Source: Sphingomonadales bacterium
GTDB taxonomy: Bacteria > Pseudomonadota > Alphaproteobacteria > Sphingomonadales > Sphingomonadaceae
Length of the DNA: 36,612 nt
Assembly: GCA_028870315.1 (NCBI GenBank)
Contig: JAGWPW010000048.1
Location: 1 to 36,612, forward strand
Direction: 5' to 3'
Positions within the stretch are counted from its first letter, which is position 1, and the number at the start of each line of letters is the position of its first letter. This document shows, one piece after another, positions 1 through 7,612 of this stretch. The notes beneath the pieces are model-generated. The model was not told the DNA's origin and made no database searches. It was given only the letters and a program-made list of their open reading frames with translations. The translations under genes were made by a program, and so were the position numbers.

Positions 1-2
1 CA

Positions 3-80
3 GCGGATTTCGTGCATGAGAAGGTGCGGTCATGGCCCCGCCATGTGACGCAGCTTGGCAATGAGCGACAACAGGAATAA
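3..80 (+). CDS. Possible C-terminal end of an unidentified protein
   Basis: The third forward frame is open from the window edge to a TAA at 78-80 and gives 25 residues ending in LGNERQQE. The start lies outside the window. The peptide is charged and looks more like protein than the repeat tract that follows, but I do not recognise a family, and an open stretch this short can arise by chance. It is listed only so that the gene end, if real, is not lost. Confidence 0.2.
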   Translation, partial: ADFVHEKVRSWPRHVTQLGNERQQE

Positions 81-180
81 GTGCAGCGTCGCCGTAATCC
101 CGTAATCCCGAGTGCAGCGTCACCGTAATCCGTAATCCGTCACCGTAATCCGTAATCCCGTCACCGTAATCCCGTAAACC
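81..180. repeat. Degenerate short tandem repeats, CGTAATCC units
   Basis: This tract is built from about eight copies of CGTAATCC(C). It has a higher-order unit GTCACCGTAATCC starting near 119, 139 and 160 (period 20-21 bases) and a longer duplicated unit GTGCAGCGTCRCCGTAATCC at 81-100 and 112-131. The last copy is decayed (CGTAAACC). There are no unique spacers between units. The tract lies between the possible gene end at 80 and the 3' end of the decarboxylase gene at 219, so it sits downstream of that gene. Slippage-type expansion is the simplest explanation. Confidence 0.75.
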
Positions 181-218
181 CGTTTCACGGTCTGCCCAGC
201 AGGTGAGGGGGTGAAGGC

Positions 219-623
219 TCAGCCTGCGTCGGGGCCGCCGTCGACCTCGGCGAGGACATCGCGCGCCAGATGGAAAGAGGCCATGCCCGCCGGGATGCCG
301 GCATAGACTGCCACCTGCAGCAGCACCTCCCGGATTTCCTCGCGGGTGACGCCGTTGTTCAGCGCGGCGCGCAGGTGCAGGCGCAGTTCCTGCGGGCGGT
401 TCAGCACCGCAATCATCGCGATGTTGATCAGGCTCCGGTCGCGCCTTGCCAGCCCTGGCCGCGACCACACCGCGCCCCAGCACCAGGCGGTGGACAGCTC
501 CTGCATCGGGCGGGTGAAATCGTCGGCTGCGGCCATTGCCGCATCGACATAGTCGGCGCCCAGCACTTCGCGGCGGATGGCCAGGCCCTTGTCGAACGGG
601 TTGGTATCGAAGCTGTCGCTCAT
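219..623 (-). CDS. Carboxymuconolactone decarboxylase family protein, PcaC-like
   Basis: This 134-residue protein is a full-length single-domain member of the carboxymuconolactone decarboxylase family and resembles PcaC, which decarboxylates 4-carboxymuconolactone in protocatechuate breakdown. The N-terminal GLAIRREVLG segment, the TRPMQEL stretch near 38-44, the HLRAALNNGVT block near 83-93 and a late HLA near 118-120 match the PcaC pattern. The CxxC of AhpD-type peroxidases is absent. The start ATG overlaps the stop of the upstream transporter gene (ATGA at 620-623), so the two are translationally coupled. No other pca genes are visible, so the substrate may be a different lactone or keto acid made by this locus. 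The family call is firm; true PcaC function is not. Confidence 0.88.
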   Translation of the reverse strand: MSDSFDTNPFDKGLAIRREVLGADYVDAAMAAADDFTRPMQELSTAWCWGAVWSRPGLARRDRSLINIAMIAVLNRPQELRLHLRAALNNGVTREEIREVLLQVAVYAGIPAGMASFHLARDVLAEVDGGPDAG

Positions 624-1801
624 CGCCCTGCCCTGTGCGCATGCACCTGTTCGGCGGCGACGCAGCCCACGCCCAGCACCATCGCCGCCGCCGCGATGGT
701 GATCGCGGTGGCGAACGATCCACCGGACACCGTCGGCGCCACGACCGCCGGCCCCAGACCCATGCCGAAGGTCTGCACCGCGCCCATCGCGCAGACCACG
801 CGCCCGCGCCCGTCCGCTTCCGCGCAGAGGCCCGAGAGCAGCGGCTGGGCAAAGTTCCAGCCACCCCAGATCAGGAAGTTGCCCGTCTCGAACGCGGCAG
901 CGGCGACATGGCCGTTCAGCAGTTCGAACCCGGCGATGGCGATCGCTCCGCCGATCAGGATCGGCCGGGTCCGGCCCCAGACCTGCGGGAGCGCCGCCGC
1001 CGCCAGCGCCCCGAGAATTCCGCCAACCATGCCCAGCGACAGCCCGTTGGCCACGGTCTGCGCAGAGAGTCCGGCGGCGTGGCCGATGCGCTCCGCATAG
1101 GACCAGACGGCGCTGATCGCGAAAAACACGAACAGCACCGCGACCAGGCCATAGGTCGTCTTGCGCCAGTCGATGCGGGCGTGGGTATCGAAATGGTCCT
1201 CGTCGGCCCGGCCTTCCGGAAAGGCGGCGATGCCCAGCATGCACGCGAGGCTGGTGGCGGCGCTGGCCATGAAGATGCCGGCCGGGGGAAATCGCATCTG
1301 GAGCGCGGGCAGGGCATAGAGCAGGATAGCCGCAGCGATGCCACTGGCCACCAGATAGCAGGCGAAGGCGCGGTCGGGGTTGTCTGCCCGGCCCAGTGCG
1401 GCGAAGGAAAAGCCTATCGCCATGCCTTCGCCCACGCCGGTCATCGCGCGGGCAATGCATAGCGCGTCGTAGCCATGCACCAGCCCGGTCACCAGGTCGC
1501 CCGCAGCCATCAGCGCCAGCGCCAGCGCCACTGCCAGCCGCCATGAGATGCGTGTGAGCAGCAAGGTGCTGACAGCGATGGCCGCGGCCATGGCGTTCAG
1601 GTTCCATGAGGCAACATAGCCGAGGTGCTCGTCGTCCATCCCCGATTGCGCGGCGATCAGCCCGAGGATGCCGGGCGTGGCATAGACAAACAGCGCGCCG
1701 ACGAAACCGATGATGATCGCGCTGACAAGCCCCCCGGTGGTCAGGCGCGAGGCGTGGCGGCCGAGGAGAACCTGGCCGTCAATCGGGGTGACATGATCCA
1801 T
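620..1801 (-). CDS. MFS transporter
   Basis: This 393-residue polytopic inner-membrane protein has about twelve hydrophobic segments, starting with LVSAIIIGFVGALFVYA near residue 25. It has the helical layout of major facilitator superfamily carriers, with a polar central loop around 200-215 (HFDTHARIDW). It probably moves the substrate or a product of this catabolic unit across the inner membrane. The ATG at 1799-1801 has no clear Shine-Dalgarno sequence and lies 30 bases after the aminotransferase stop, so translation may depend on the upstream gene. Downstream it overlaps the decarboxylase start by four bases. The substrate cannot be read from the sequence. Confidence 0.85.
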   Translation of the reverse strand: MDHVTPIDGQVLLGRHASRLTTGGLVSAIIIGFVGALFVYATPGILGLIAAQSGMDDEHLGYVASWNLNAMAAAIAVSTLLLTRISWRLAVALALALMAAGDLVTGLVHGYDALCIARAMTGVGEGMAIGFSFAALGRADNPDRAFACYLVASGIAAAILLYALPALQMRFPPAGIFMASAATSLACMLGIAAFPEGRADEDHFDTHARIDWRKTTYGLVAVLFVFFAISAVWSYAERIGHAAGLSAQTVANGLSLGMVGGILGALAAAALPQVWGRTRPILIGGAIAIAGFELLNGHVAAAAFETGNFLIWGGWNFAQPLLSGLCAEADGRGRVVCAMGAVQTFGMGLGPAVVAPTVSGGSFATAITIAAAAMVLGVGCVAAEQVHAHRAGR

Positions 1802-1831
1802 GGCAGGTTCCGGTTCCGGCGGCGGGGAAGA

Positions 1832-3196
1832 TCAGCGCGGCAGCACGTCGTTGATGGCGGCGGCGAACTTGTCGACCAGCTCGTCCACCTCGGCGCGGTT
1901 GATGACCAGCGGCGGGGCGAACACCAGCGTATCGCCCAGCGCGCGGGTGATGAGGCCGCGGCGCGCCGCCGCCTTGAGCACTTGCCGCCCGGTGCGCGCG
2001 GCCATCGGCAGCACCTCCCTGGTGGCGCGGTCTTTCACCAGCTCGATGCCGATCATCAGCCCCTTGCCGCGGATATCGCCGACGGCATGGTGATCGCCGA
2101 TGGCGGCGCGCAGCTGGGCGAACAGATACTCGCTCTGCACGCCGACGTTTTCGACCACGTTTTCCGCATCCAGTAGCCGCAGCGAGGCCAGCGCCGCCGC
2201 CGCCCCCACCGGATGGGCCGAATAGGTGAAGCCATGGCCGAACAGGCCGGCCGTCGCCGCGTTGCTCTCGATCACATCCCACACCTTGGGGGAAATGAAG
2301 CAGGCAGACATCGGGAAGTAACCGCTCGTCACTCCCTTGGCCGACGTGATCAGGTCCGGTTCCACGCCATAAGTCTGCGAACCCCAGTAGGTGCCAAGGC
2401 GGCCATAGCCGGAGACGACCTCGTCCATCACCAGCAGGATGTCATGTCGGTGCAGGATCGGCACGATCTCGTCGAAATAGCCTTCCGGTGGCGGAATCAG
2501 GCCGCCGGCACCCATCACCGCCTCGGCAAAGAAGGCGCCGATGGTGTCCGCGCCCTCGCGCTCGACAAGCGCCTCGAGCTCGGCGGCGAGGTGACGCGAG
2601 AATTCGCGCTCGCTCATCCCTTCGGGGGCGTTCCGGTAATAGTAAGGGGCGGCCGTGTGGATGACCGGCCCCATCGGCAGCAGGAACGGCGTGTGCATGC
2701 CGGGCAGGCCAGTCATGCTGGCGGTTAGCACCGCCGAGCCGTGATAGGCGTTCCAGCGGCAGATCAGCTTGTGCTTCTGCGGTTTGCCGCGAAGCCTGTT
2801 ATAGTACCATATCAGCTTGGCCTGCGTCTCGTTGCCATCGCTGCCCGAGGCCCCGAAGAACACGCGCGACATCGGCACCGGAGTGCGCTTGAGCAGCTCT
2901 TCTGCACATTCGACGGCGACATCGATCGACATGCCATTGAAGGCATGGAAGAAGGACAGCCGCCGGCTCTGCGCGTCCATCGCGTCGCAAATCTCCGCAC
3001 GGCCATAGCCCAGATTGACGCACCACAGCCCGGCCATGCCATCGAGGTATTCCTGGCCGTGGATGTCGGTGACGCGCACACCCTTGCCGCTGGCCATGAC
3101 CGTCGGGCCGTCGGCCATCAGGTCGGTTATGGCGGTGAAGGGATGGAACAGGCTGTGCTGATCGATCGTTCCGGCGCGCTGGATGTCGAGGCTCAT
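1832..3196 (-). CDS. Class III PLP-dependent aminotransferase
   Basis: This 454-residue enzyme belongs to the class III (omega-amino acid:pyruvate type) aminotransferases, which move an amino group from a terminal amine or omega-amino acid to pyruvate or a similar keto acid using pyridoxal phosphate. The PLP contact Asp lies in DEVVSGYGR (residues 259-267) and the Schiff-base Lys is K287 in SAKGVTSG. GASGSDGNETQAK near 115-127 is the phosphate-binding region, and the C-terminal domain carries RGKGLMIGIELVKDR. The frame opens further upstream, but the ATG at 3196 has an AGGA about nine bases before it and matches the family start. It is the first gene of the leftward unit and diverges from the LysR regulator. 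Likely role: deamination of an amine substrate. Confidence 0.9.
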   Translation of the reverse strand: MSLDIQRAGTIDQHSLFHPFTAITDLMADGPTVMASGKGVRVTDIHGQEYLDGMAGLWCVNLGYGRAEICDAMDAQSRRLSFFHAFNGMSIDVAVECAEELLKRTPVPMSRVFFGASGSDGNETQAKLIWYYNRLRGKPQKHKLICRWNAYHGSAVLTASMTGLPGMHTPFLLPMGPVIHTAAPYYYRNAPEGMSEREFSRHLAAELEALVEREGADTIGAFFAEAVMGAGGLIPPPEGYFDEIVPILHRHDILLVMDEVVSGYGRLGTYWGSQTYGVEPDLITSAKGVTSGYFPMSACFISPKVWDVIESNAATAGLFGHGFTYSAHPVGAAAALASLRLLDAENVVENVGVQSEYLFAQLRAAIGDHHAVGDIRGKGLMIGIELVKDRATREVLPMAARTGRQVLKAAARRGLITRALGDTLVFAPPLVINRAEVDELVDKFAAAINDVLPR

Positions 3197-3258
3197 GGGC
3201 GTGTGGTCCTGATGTGTCTGGGCAAGGCTGCGTAGATGGCTGAATATTTGCAACAGTT

Positions 3259-3286
3259 ATAGTATTATGTGCATTGTTGTTGTCAA
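3259..3286 (-). promoter_or_regulatory. Candidate sigma-70 promoter for the aminotransferase unit
   Basis: On the minus strand an exact TTGACA (-35, plus-strand positions 3281-3286) is followed after 16 bases by TACTAT (-10, 3259-3264), a four-of-six match to TATAAT. Transcription would start near 3252 and leave a leader of about 55 bases before the ATG at 3196. A TGCAAC half-site (3249-3254), also found in the dyad at 4988-5003, lies at the predicted start point, which would suit control by the neighbouring LysR protein. The stretch is clearly AT-rich compared with its flanks. Confidence 0.5.
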
Positions 3287-3396
3287 TAGGTAACATTGGC
3301 GCGACCCTGCCGGCACCGTCCGCGCTGCGGGTTTGGCGCGATCGGCGCCGCCCCTCGACGGTTGACTCGCGCTGCTAACGCGGGAATCTGCGTCGG

Positions 3397-4341
3397 ATGG
3401 ACGACAAGCTCGAGATCAATAACGTCATCGCCATGATGTCGTTCGCCGAAGTGGTCAGCACCGGCAGCTTTTCGGCGGCGGCGGTGGCGCTCGGCTATTC
3501 CAAGGCCGCGGTCAGCCGCCAGATATCGCGCCTGGAGGCCAGCGTGGGAATGAAGCTGCTGGAACGCAGCACCCGCACCGTGACCCTGACCCCGGTGGGC
3601 CGCGAGATGTATGCGCGCTGCGCCCGCATCGTCGACGAGGTGAACGAGGCCAACCGGGTGATGACCGGCATGCAGCAGAAACCGCGCGGCGACCTCAAGG
3701 TCAACGCGCCGGTGGTCTCCTCGCTGTTCGACCTGACGAATATCATCCCGCGGTTCCTTCAGGTCTATTCCGACATCCGCCTGTTTCTCAACCTGTCTGA
3801 CAGCCGCGCCGACCTTCTGAAGGGGCGCTTCGACGTCTCCTTCTGGATCGGCGAGCCCTATGACGCCAACCTCGATTCGGTGCTGCTGCGCGAATATCCG
3901 ATGGTGATGGTGGCCTCGTCCGTCTACCTCAACGTGCAGGGGCGACCGCGAGCCGCCAGTGACCTGAAGGACCATGTCTGCATCGCCGAGACACACCTGT
4001 CTCAGCTCGGCGAATGGCGCCTTTCGCGTGATGTGACGGTGGCGATCGGGCGCGGACCACTCACCTCGAACTCGGTGCGGATGGCGCGCGAGGCCTCGCT
4101 CCAGGGCCTCGGTGTCAGCTACATGCCGCGCTTCCTCGTCGCCGACGATATCGAAAGCGGCCGACTGGAGGTGCTGCTGCCTGACCTCGTGACCGAGACC
4201 ATCCCGCTATACCTCCTGTTCCCCAAGGGCAGCTACATGCTCTCGAAAGTGCGGGCGTTTGTGGATTTCGTGGCGACCGAGGTGCGCGAAGGCCCGGCCG
4301 CCAGCGTTGGTGGCGGCATTGCCCTGGCCCAGGCCTATTGA
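3397..4341 (+). CDS. LysR-type transcriptional regulator
   Basis: This 314-residue protein has the LysR layout: an N-terminal winged helix-turn-helix at about residues 10-68 (SFSAAAVALGYSKAAVSRQ, then ERSTRTVTLTPVG) and a co-inducer-binding domain from about 95 to 295 (GDLKVNAPVVSS onward). It is of full family length. It diverges from the aminotransferase unit across a 200-base AT-rich region, the usual arrangement when such a regulator controls both itself and its divergent target. The broken monooxygenase gene converges on its 3' end, and the TonB receptor lies beyond. The likely inducer is the substrate or an intermediate of this locus. The start ATG is at the expected place, but its ribosome site is weak. 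Confidence 0.92.
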   Translation: MDDKLEINNVIAMMSFAEVVSTGSFSAAAVALGYSKAAVSRQISRLEASVGMKLLERSTRTVTLTPVGREMYARCARIVDEVNEANRVMTGMQQKPRGDLKVNAPVVSSLFDLTNIIPRFLQVYSDIRLFLNLSDSRADLLKGRFDVSFWIGEPYDANLDSVLLREYPMVMVASSVYLNVQGRPRAASDLKDHVCIAETHLSQLGEWRLSRDVTVAIGRGPLTSNSVRMAREASLQGLGVSYMPRFLVADDIESGRLEVLLPDLVTETIPLYLLFPKGSYMLSKVRAFVDFVATEVREGPAASVGGGIALAQAY

Positions 4342-4419
4342 GACGGCCGCCGCGAAAAGGATGGGGCGCCCCGAAGGATGCCTCCACACAGGGCGGCTGG
4401 TGAAACTGCCGGACCTTCG

Positions 4420-4902
4420 CAGGTCCGGGGCATCGCTCGGGTAGCCCAGGGACATCGCCCCGAGGTTGCGGAAACAGGGAAAGGGGTTGTTGGCGACGGC
4501 GGCGCGCGCGGTGCGGATGTCCAGGAACGCGTTCTGGATCACGTTGCCGCGGCAGACGGCCTTGCCACCGCTGTAGAGCATCGGTTTGTCGATCGCGGTG
4601 GCGCAGCGGCTGACTGTGGTGGCGGTCGAGGCGCCGAGTTCGGCGCGGCGCTCCAGCGGCCAGTCGTCACGCTCGGCCCGGTCCGCCAGTTCGGCAAGAT
4701 CGCGGTTGGGGCGCATGTCGAGGTCGTCGAGAATCAGTTTCACTTCGGCGATCGTCTCGTCGCCGACCTCGCTGGTGCGGCGGGTTTGCGCCTCCCGTAC
4801 CTGCAGAGCGGGGATCATCGCCGCGGCGCGGCGCACCAGATCCTGCCCCAGAGCGGCGGATCGGGCTTGGGTCTGCGGGTTGCGCGATAGCCTGCCTGGC
4901 AT
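4420..4902 (-). pseudogene. Internally deleted acyl-CoA-dehydrogenase-fold flavin monooxygenase
   Basis: The start at 4902 has a near-perfect AGGAGGG six to seven bases upstream, so a real gene began here. The first 55 or so residues (LVRRAAAMIPALQ, then DETIAEV) match the N-terminus of HsaA/HpaB-type flavin-dependent monooxygenases. The chain then jumps, around residue 55 (near 4740), to the far C-terminal helices of the same fold (IDKPMLYSGGKAV, QNAFLDIRTARA, the final LGYPSDAPDL). About 250 residues carrying the flavin and substrate sites are missing, and the deletion is in frame. The normal stop appears lost, since the frame runs on to 4207 over the 3' end of lysR. Conserved arginines of the QR..RD block are also changed, which points to drift after loss of function. 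The fold call is from remembered family patterns and should be tested by alignment. Confidence 0.65.
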
Positions 4903-5242
4903 TGACGCCCTCCTGGCGAATCGCGGCCGTCCAGCCAACCCCTGGGCGGTGCAACATCGTAATCAAAATCGACTATATGCTCAAAATGTTGCAAACATGC
5001 AACTAATCATTCGCCTATAAAATCTATATATCTCATATAGTTAACCGATTTTTTGCGGTTGCCTTCGGCTGATTTGGGTGACGTTGGCAGAAATTGCCGG
5101 AGGGAAAAATTTTCTGGTTGCGTAAATGTAACAATGAGTCATATTAGCGACCAACCGTTACTCTTGGACAAAACGGGGCGCTCGCAGGCGGAACCTTGCT
5201 GCGCCCGTCGCAGCGGGTTCCTGGTTGATGAAGGGGGAATGC
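4903..5242. promoter_or_regulatory. AT-rich control region between the monooxygenase remnant and the TonB receptor
   Basis: No gene is seen in these 340 bases. The stretch 4960-5150 is strongly AT-rich against a GC-rich background and should hold the promoter of the TonB-dependent receptor and the old promoter of the divergent monooxygenase. Visible elements are a 16-base dyad at 4988-5003, a GCAACAT copy at 4951-4957, a TATAAA at 5016-5021, and a CTATAT/ATATAG inverted repeat (5024-5029 and 5035-5040). I could not fix a convincing -35/-10 pair for the receptor. Confidence 0.6.
4988..5003. promoter_or_regulatory. Candidate LysR operator, GTTGCA-N4-TGCAAC dyad
   Basis: Two perfect six-base half-sites, GTTGCA (4988-4993) and TGCAAC (4998-5003), are separated by AACA. 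The inner TTGCA-N4-TGCAA has the T-N11-A-like spacing of LysR boxes. The same half-site occurs at 4951-4956 (GCAACA), and TGCAAC occurs at 3249-3254 in the promoter of the aminotransferase unit. The dyad sits between the divergent monooxygenase remnant and the receptor gene, as expected for an operator used by the nearby LysR regulator. That assignment is inferred from position and symmetry. Confidence 0.45.
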
Positions 5243-7507
5243 GTGACCAAATTTCGCAAACGCGTCCAACGCGAGCTGGTTCTTGGCTCTGCTCTGGCGC
5301 TTCTGAGCGGGCCTGTTGCCCATGCCGCGACGAGCGGGGACCCCGCAGCCGCGGTTTCCTCGGGCGCAGCTTCCGCCGCGCCGGCAACGGACGAGATTCT
5401 GGTGACCGCACAGAAGCGCAAGCAAAACGTGCGTGACGTGCCGCTGGCGATCGCGGTGCTTGGGGCCGGCGACCTGGAGGCTGTTGGCCACCAGGACGCG
5501 ACCGCGCTGGTGTCTCGCCTGCCCAGCTTCCAGGTCCAGGAATTCAGCCCGACCGAGGTGATCTTCAACATCCGCGGCGTCTCGCAGAACGACTTTGCCG
5601 ACAGCCAGGAAGCCCCGATCGCGTTCTACAACGACGAAGTCTATGGCGCGGCGCTCTCGGCGATCAGCGGGCAGAACTTCGACCTCGAGCGTGTCGAGGT
5701 GTTGCGCGGCCCGCAGGGAACGCTGTTCGGCCGCAACGCCACCGGCGGCCTTGTGCAGTACATCACCGCCAAGCCGACCCGGAAGCTTGACGCGGCGGCC
5801 GCGGTTACCATCGGCGATTATGGCGAAGTGGGTGTCGATGCCTTCGTCAGCGGCCCGCTGACCGATCGCATCCGCGCCCGCCTGGCGGTGACGACCGACG
5901 ACTACGGGGGCTATATCAAGAACCTCGCCGGCCCCAACGTCGGTAGCCGTCACTTCTTCGGCGCCCGCCTGCAGCTGGAAAGCGATGTCGGCGAGAGCGG
6001 GCTGCTCCGTGTGAAGGGGCAATACATGCAAAACCGCAGCGAGACCAGCGCGCCATACAGCTGGCTGGCGGCGCAGCCCAATAGCGATGGCCTTGGCGTT
6101 CCTGTACCCGGCCAGCCGGACAATCTTGGCTATATCAACACCAGTCGCTCGCCGTTTGTACAATCCTTCAACACCGTGCCGCTGTTCAGCCGCACGTTCT
6201 GGAGCGTGACCGCACGTTACGAACAGCAGTTGTCTGGCAACATCCAGTTCGTGTCGATCACCGACTATCAGCACGTCAAGAAGCATTACGGCGAAGACAC
6301 CGACATGACGCCGCTGTCCGTGTTTGAATATTATCAGGACCAGGCGCAGTGGCAGGCCTCGCAGGAATTCCGCCTGTCGGGCAAGACCGACCGCCTCAAC
6401 TGGGTGGCGGGCCTTTATGGCCTGGCCATCGACGCCGATGCCCATGCCACCATCGATGGCCAGATCCCCGGATTCCTCGTGGGCGAGCTACAGGCTGGCG
6501 GCCCGCAGAAGACGGCGAGCTTCGCACCGTTCGGGCAGGTTGACTACAAGGCAACCAGCCAGCTGACCCTGACGCTGGGGGCGCGTTACAGTTGGGATCG
6601 CAAGCGCGACTACTACTACCACTCGGTGGTGGGCGGTTATGGCTATTCCACCGGCTTCGTTAACCTGAACGGCGTTGACGACACGTTCAACCCCGGCAAC
6701 AACCCGCTGGCGACGCAGTATTACCGCAACTGGTCGGGCAAGGTGGGCGTGGAATACCGGCCTGTCACCGACGTGCTGTTGTATGCCGGTGTCAACCGCG
6801 GCACCAAGAGCGGCGGCTTCGACATCCCGAACTTCCTCATTCAGGATACCAACGGCCGCTACCTGAACAACACCATCCCCTATCGCCAGGAAGTTCTGAC
6901 CAACTTCGAGGGCGGCTTCAAGATCTCGGCACTGGATCGCAAGCTCGATATCAACGGATCGGCGTTCCACTACATCTATGACAACTATCAGGCCTTCATC
7001 ATTCAGGGGCTGACTGCGGTCATCACCAACCTGCCCGCGCAGATAACCGGGGCGGAGCTGGAAGTGGCGGCGCGCCCCGTCTCGGGCCTGCGTCTCGGGG
7101 CCTTCCTCACCTACCTCGATACCAATATTTCCAACGTCGTGCTGCCCTCCGGACGGGTGACTGACCGCGTCATGCCGCAGGCGCCGACGTGGAGCGGGGG
7201 CTTGAACGGTAGCTACAGCTTCGCTCTGGGTCCCGGCGAGGCGAGTCTGGCCACCGACTGGCGCTATGACGGGAACTTCTTCTTCTCCACGTTCAACGCC
7301 CCGATCGATCTGGAAAAGGCGCACGTCGTCGGCAACGTCCATGCCTCCTACACGCTGGGTCAATGGACGCTGACCGGCTTCATCAACAACGTGACCAACA
7401 AGTACTATCGTGTCTACGATCTCGACAACAGCCTGTCGCTCGGCTCGGCGCAGGCGACCTTCGCCCATCCGCGCTGGATGGGGCTGACGTTCGGCTGGAA
7501 GATGTAA
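5243..7507 (+). CDS. TonB-dependent outer-membrane receptor
   Basis: This 754-residue protein has a signal peptide over about residues 1-28 (basic start, LVLGSALALLSG, cleavage after AHA), then a TonB-box/plug start DEILVTAQKRKQNVRDVP near 50-67. The plug domain contains RGVSQNDFAD and VLRGPQGTLFGRNATGG, and a long beta-barrel closes in a C-terminal strand ending WMGLTFGWKM. It imports a ligand across the outer membrane using TonB energy. The frame can start at TTG 5225 or ATG 5228, but GTG 5243 is preferred because AAGGGGGA lies four bases before it and it puts the basic residues right at the front of the signal peptide. With its neighbours it likely takes up the substrate degraded by this locus; the ligand is unknown. 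Confidence 0.92.
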   Translation: MTKFRKRVQRELVLGSALALLSGPVAHAATSGDPAAAVSSGAASAAPATDEILVTAQKRKQNVRDVPLAIAVLGAGDLEAVGHQDATALVSRLPSFQVQEFSPTEVIFNIRGVSQNDFADSQEAPIAFYNDEVYGAALSAISGQNFDLERVEVLRGPQGTLFGRNATGGLVQYITAKPTRKLDAAAAVTIGDYGEVGVDAFVSGPLTDRIRARLAVTTDDYGGYIKNLAGPNVGSRHFFGARLQLESDVGESGLLRVKGQYMQNRSETSAPYSWLAAQPNSDGLGVPVPGQPDNLGYINTSRSPFVQSFNTVPLFSRTFWSVTARYEQQLSGNIQFVSITDYQHVKKHYGEDTDMTPLSVFEYYQDQAQWQASQEFRLSGKTDRLNWVAGLYGLAIDADAHATIDGQIPGFLVGELQAGGPQKTASFAPFGQVDYKATSQLTLTLGARYSWDRKRDYYYHSVVGGYGYSTGFVNLNGVDDTFNPGNNPLATQYYRNWSGKVGVEYRPVTDVLLYAGVNRGTKSGGFDIPNFLIQDTNGRYLNNTIPYRQEVLTNFEGGFKISALDRKLDINGSAFHYIYDNYQAFIIQGLTAVITNLPAQITGAELEVAARPVSGLRLGAFLTYLDTNISNVVLPSGRVTDRVMPQAPTWSGGLNGSYSFALGPGEASLATDWRYDGNFFFSTFNAPIDLEKAHVVGNVHASYTLGQWTLTGFINNVTNKYYRVYDLDNSLSLGSAQATFAHPRWMGLTFGWKM

Positions 7508-7553
7508 GGGCAAGGGGGCACGCGTCGGCCGGCAAGCGCGCGTGCCCCTGCCC
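7508..7553 (+). terminator. Strong GC hairpin after the receptor gene
   Basis: Right after the receptor stop, a 17-base arm (7508-7524) pairs with 7539-7553 with two bulged bases and a 14-base loop. The stem is very GC-rich. No T-run follows, so it is not a textbook intrinsic terminator, but it may stop or stabilise the receptor transcript. It separates the catabolic locus from the following housekeeping-type gene. The rest of the gap to 7612 shows nothing else. Confidence 0.45.
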
Positions 7554-7612
7554 TGACGCCGGCCTGAAAAACCGATACCCGCTTCCTGACGCGATGCTCT
7601 AAAGAGCCGGCG

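Noticed and set aside
81..180. CRISPR array
   Set aside because: Repeats are about 8-13 bases and nested, and there are no unique spacers of 25-40 bases.
219..1607. 462-codon frame joined to the PcaC-like gene
   Set aside because: Only the last 134 codons carry the decarboxylase; the rest is antisense-free overlap with the transporter gene in another frame and has no family similarity. The ATGA overlap at 620-623 fixes the true start.
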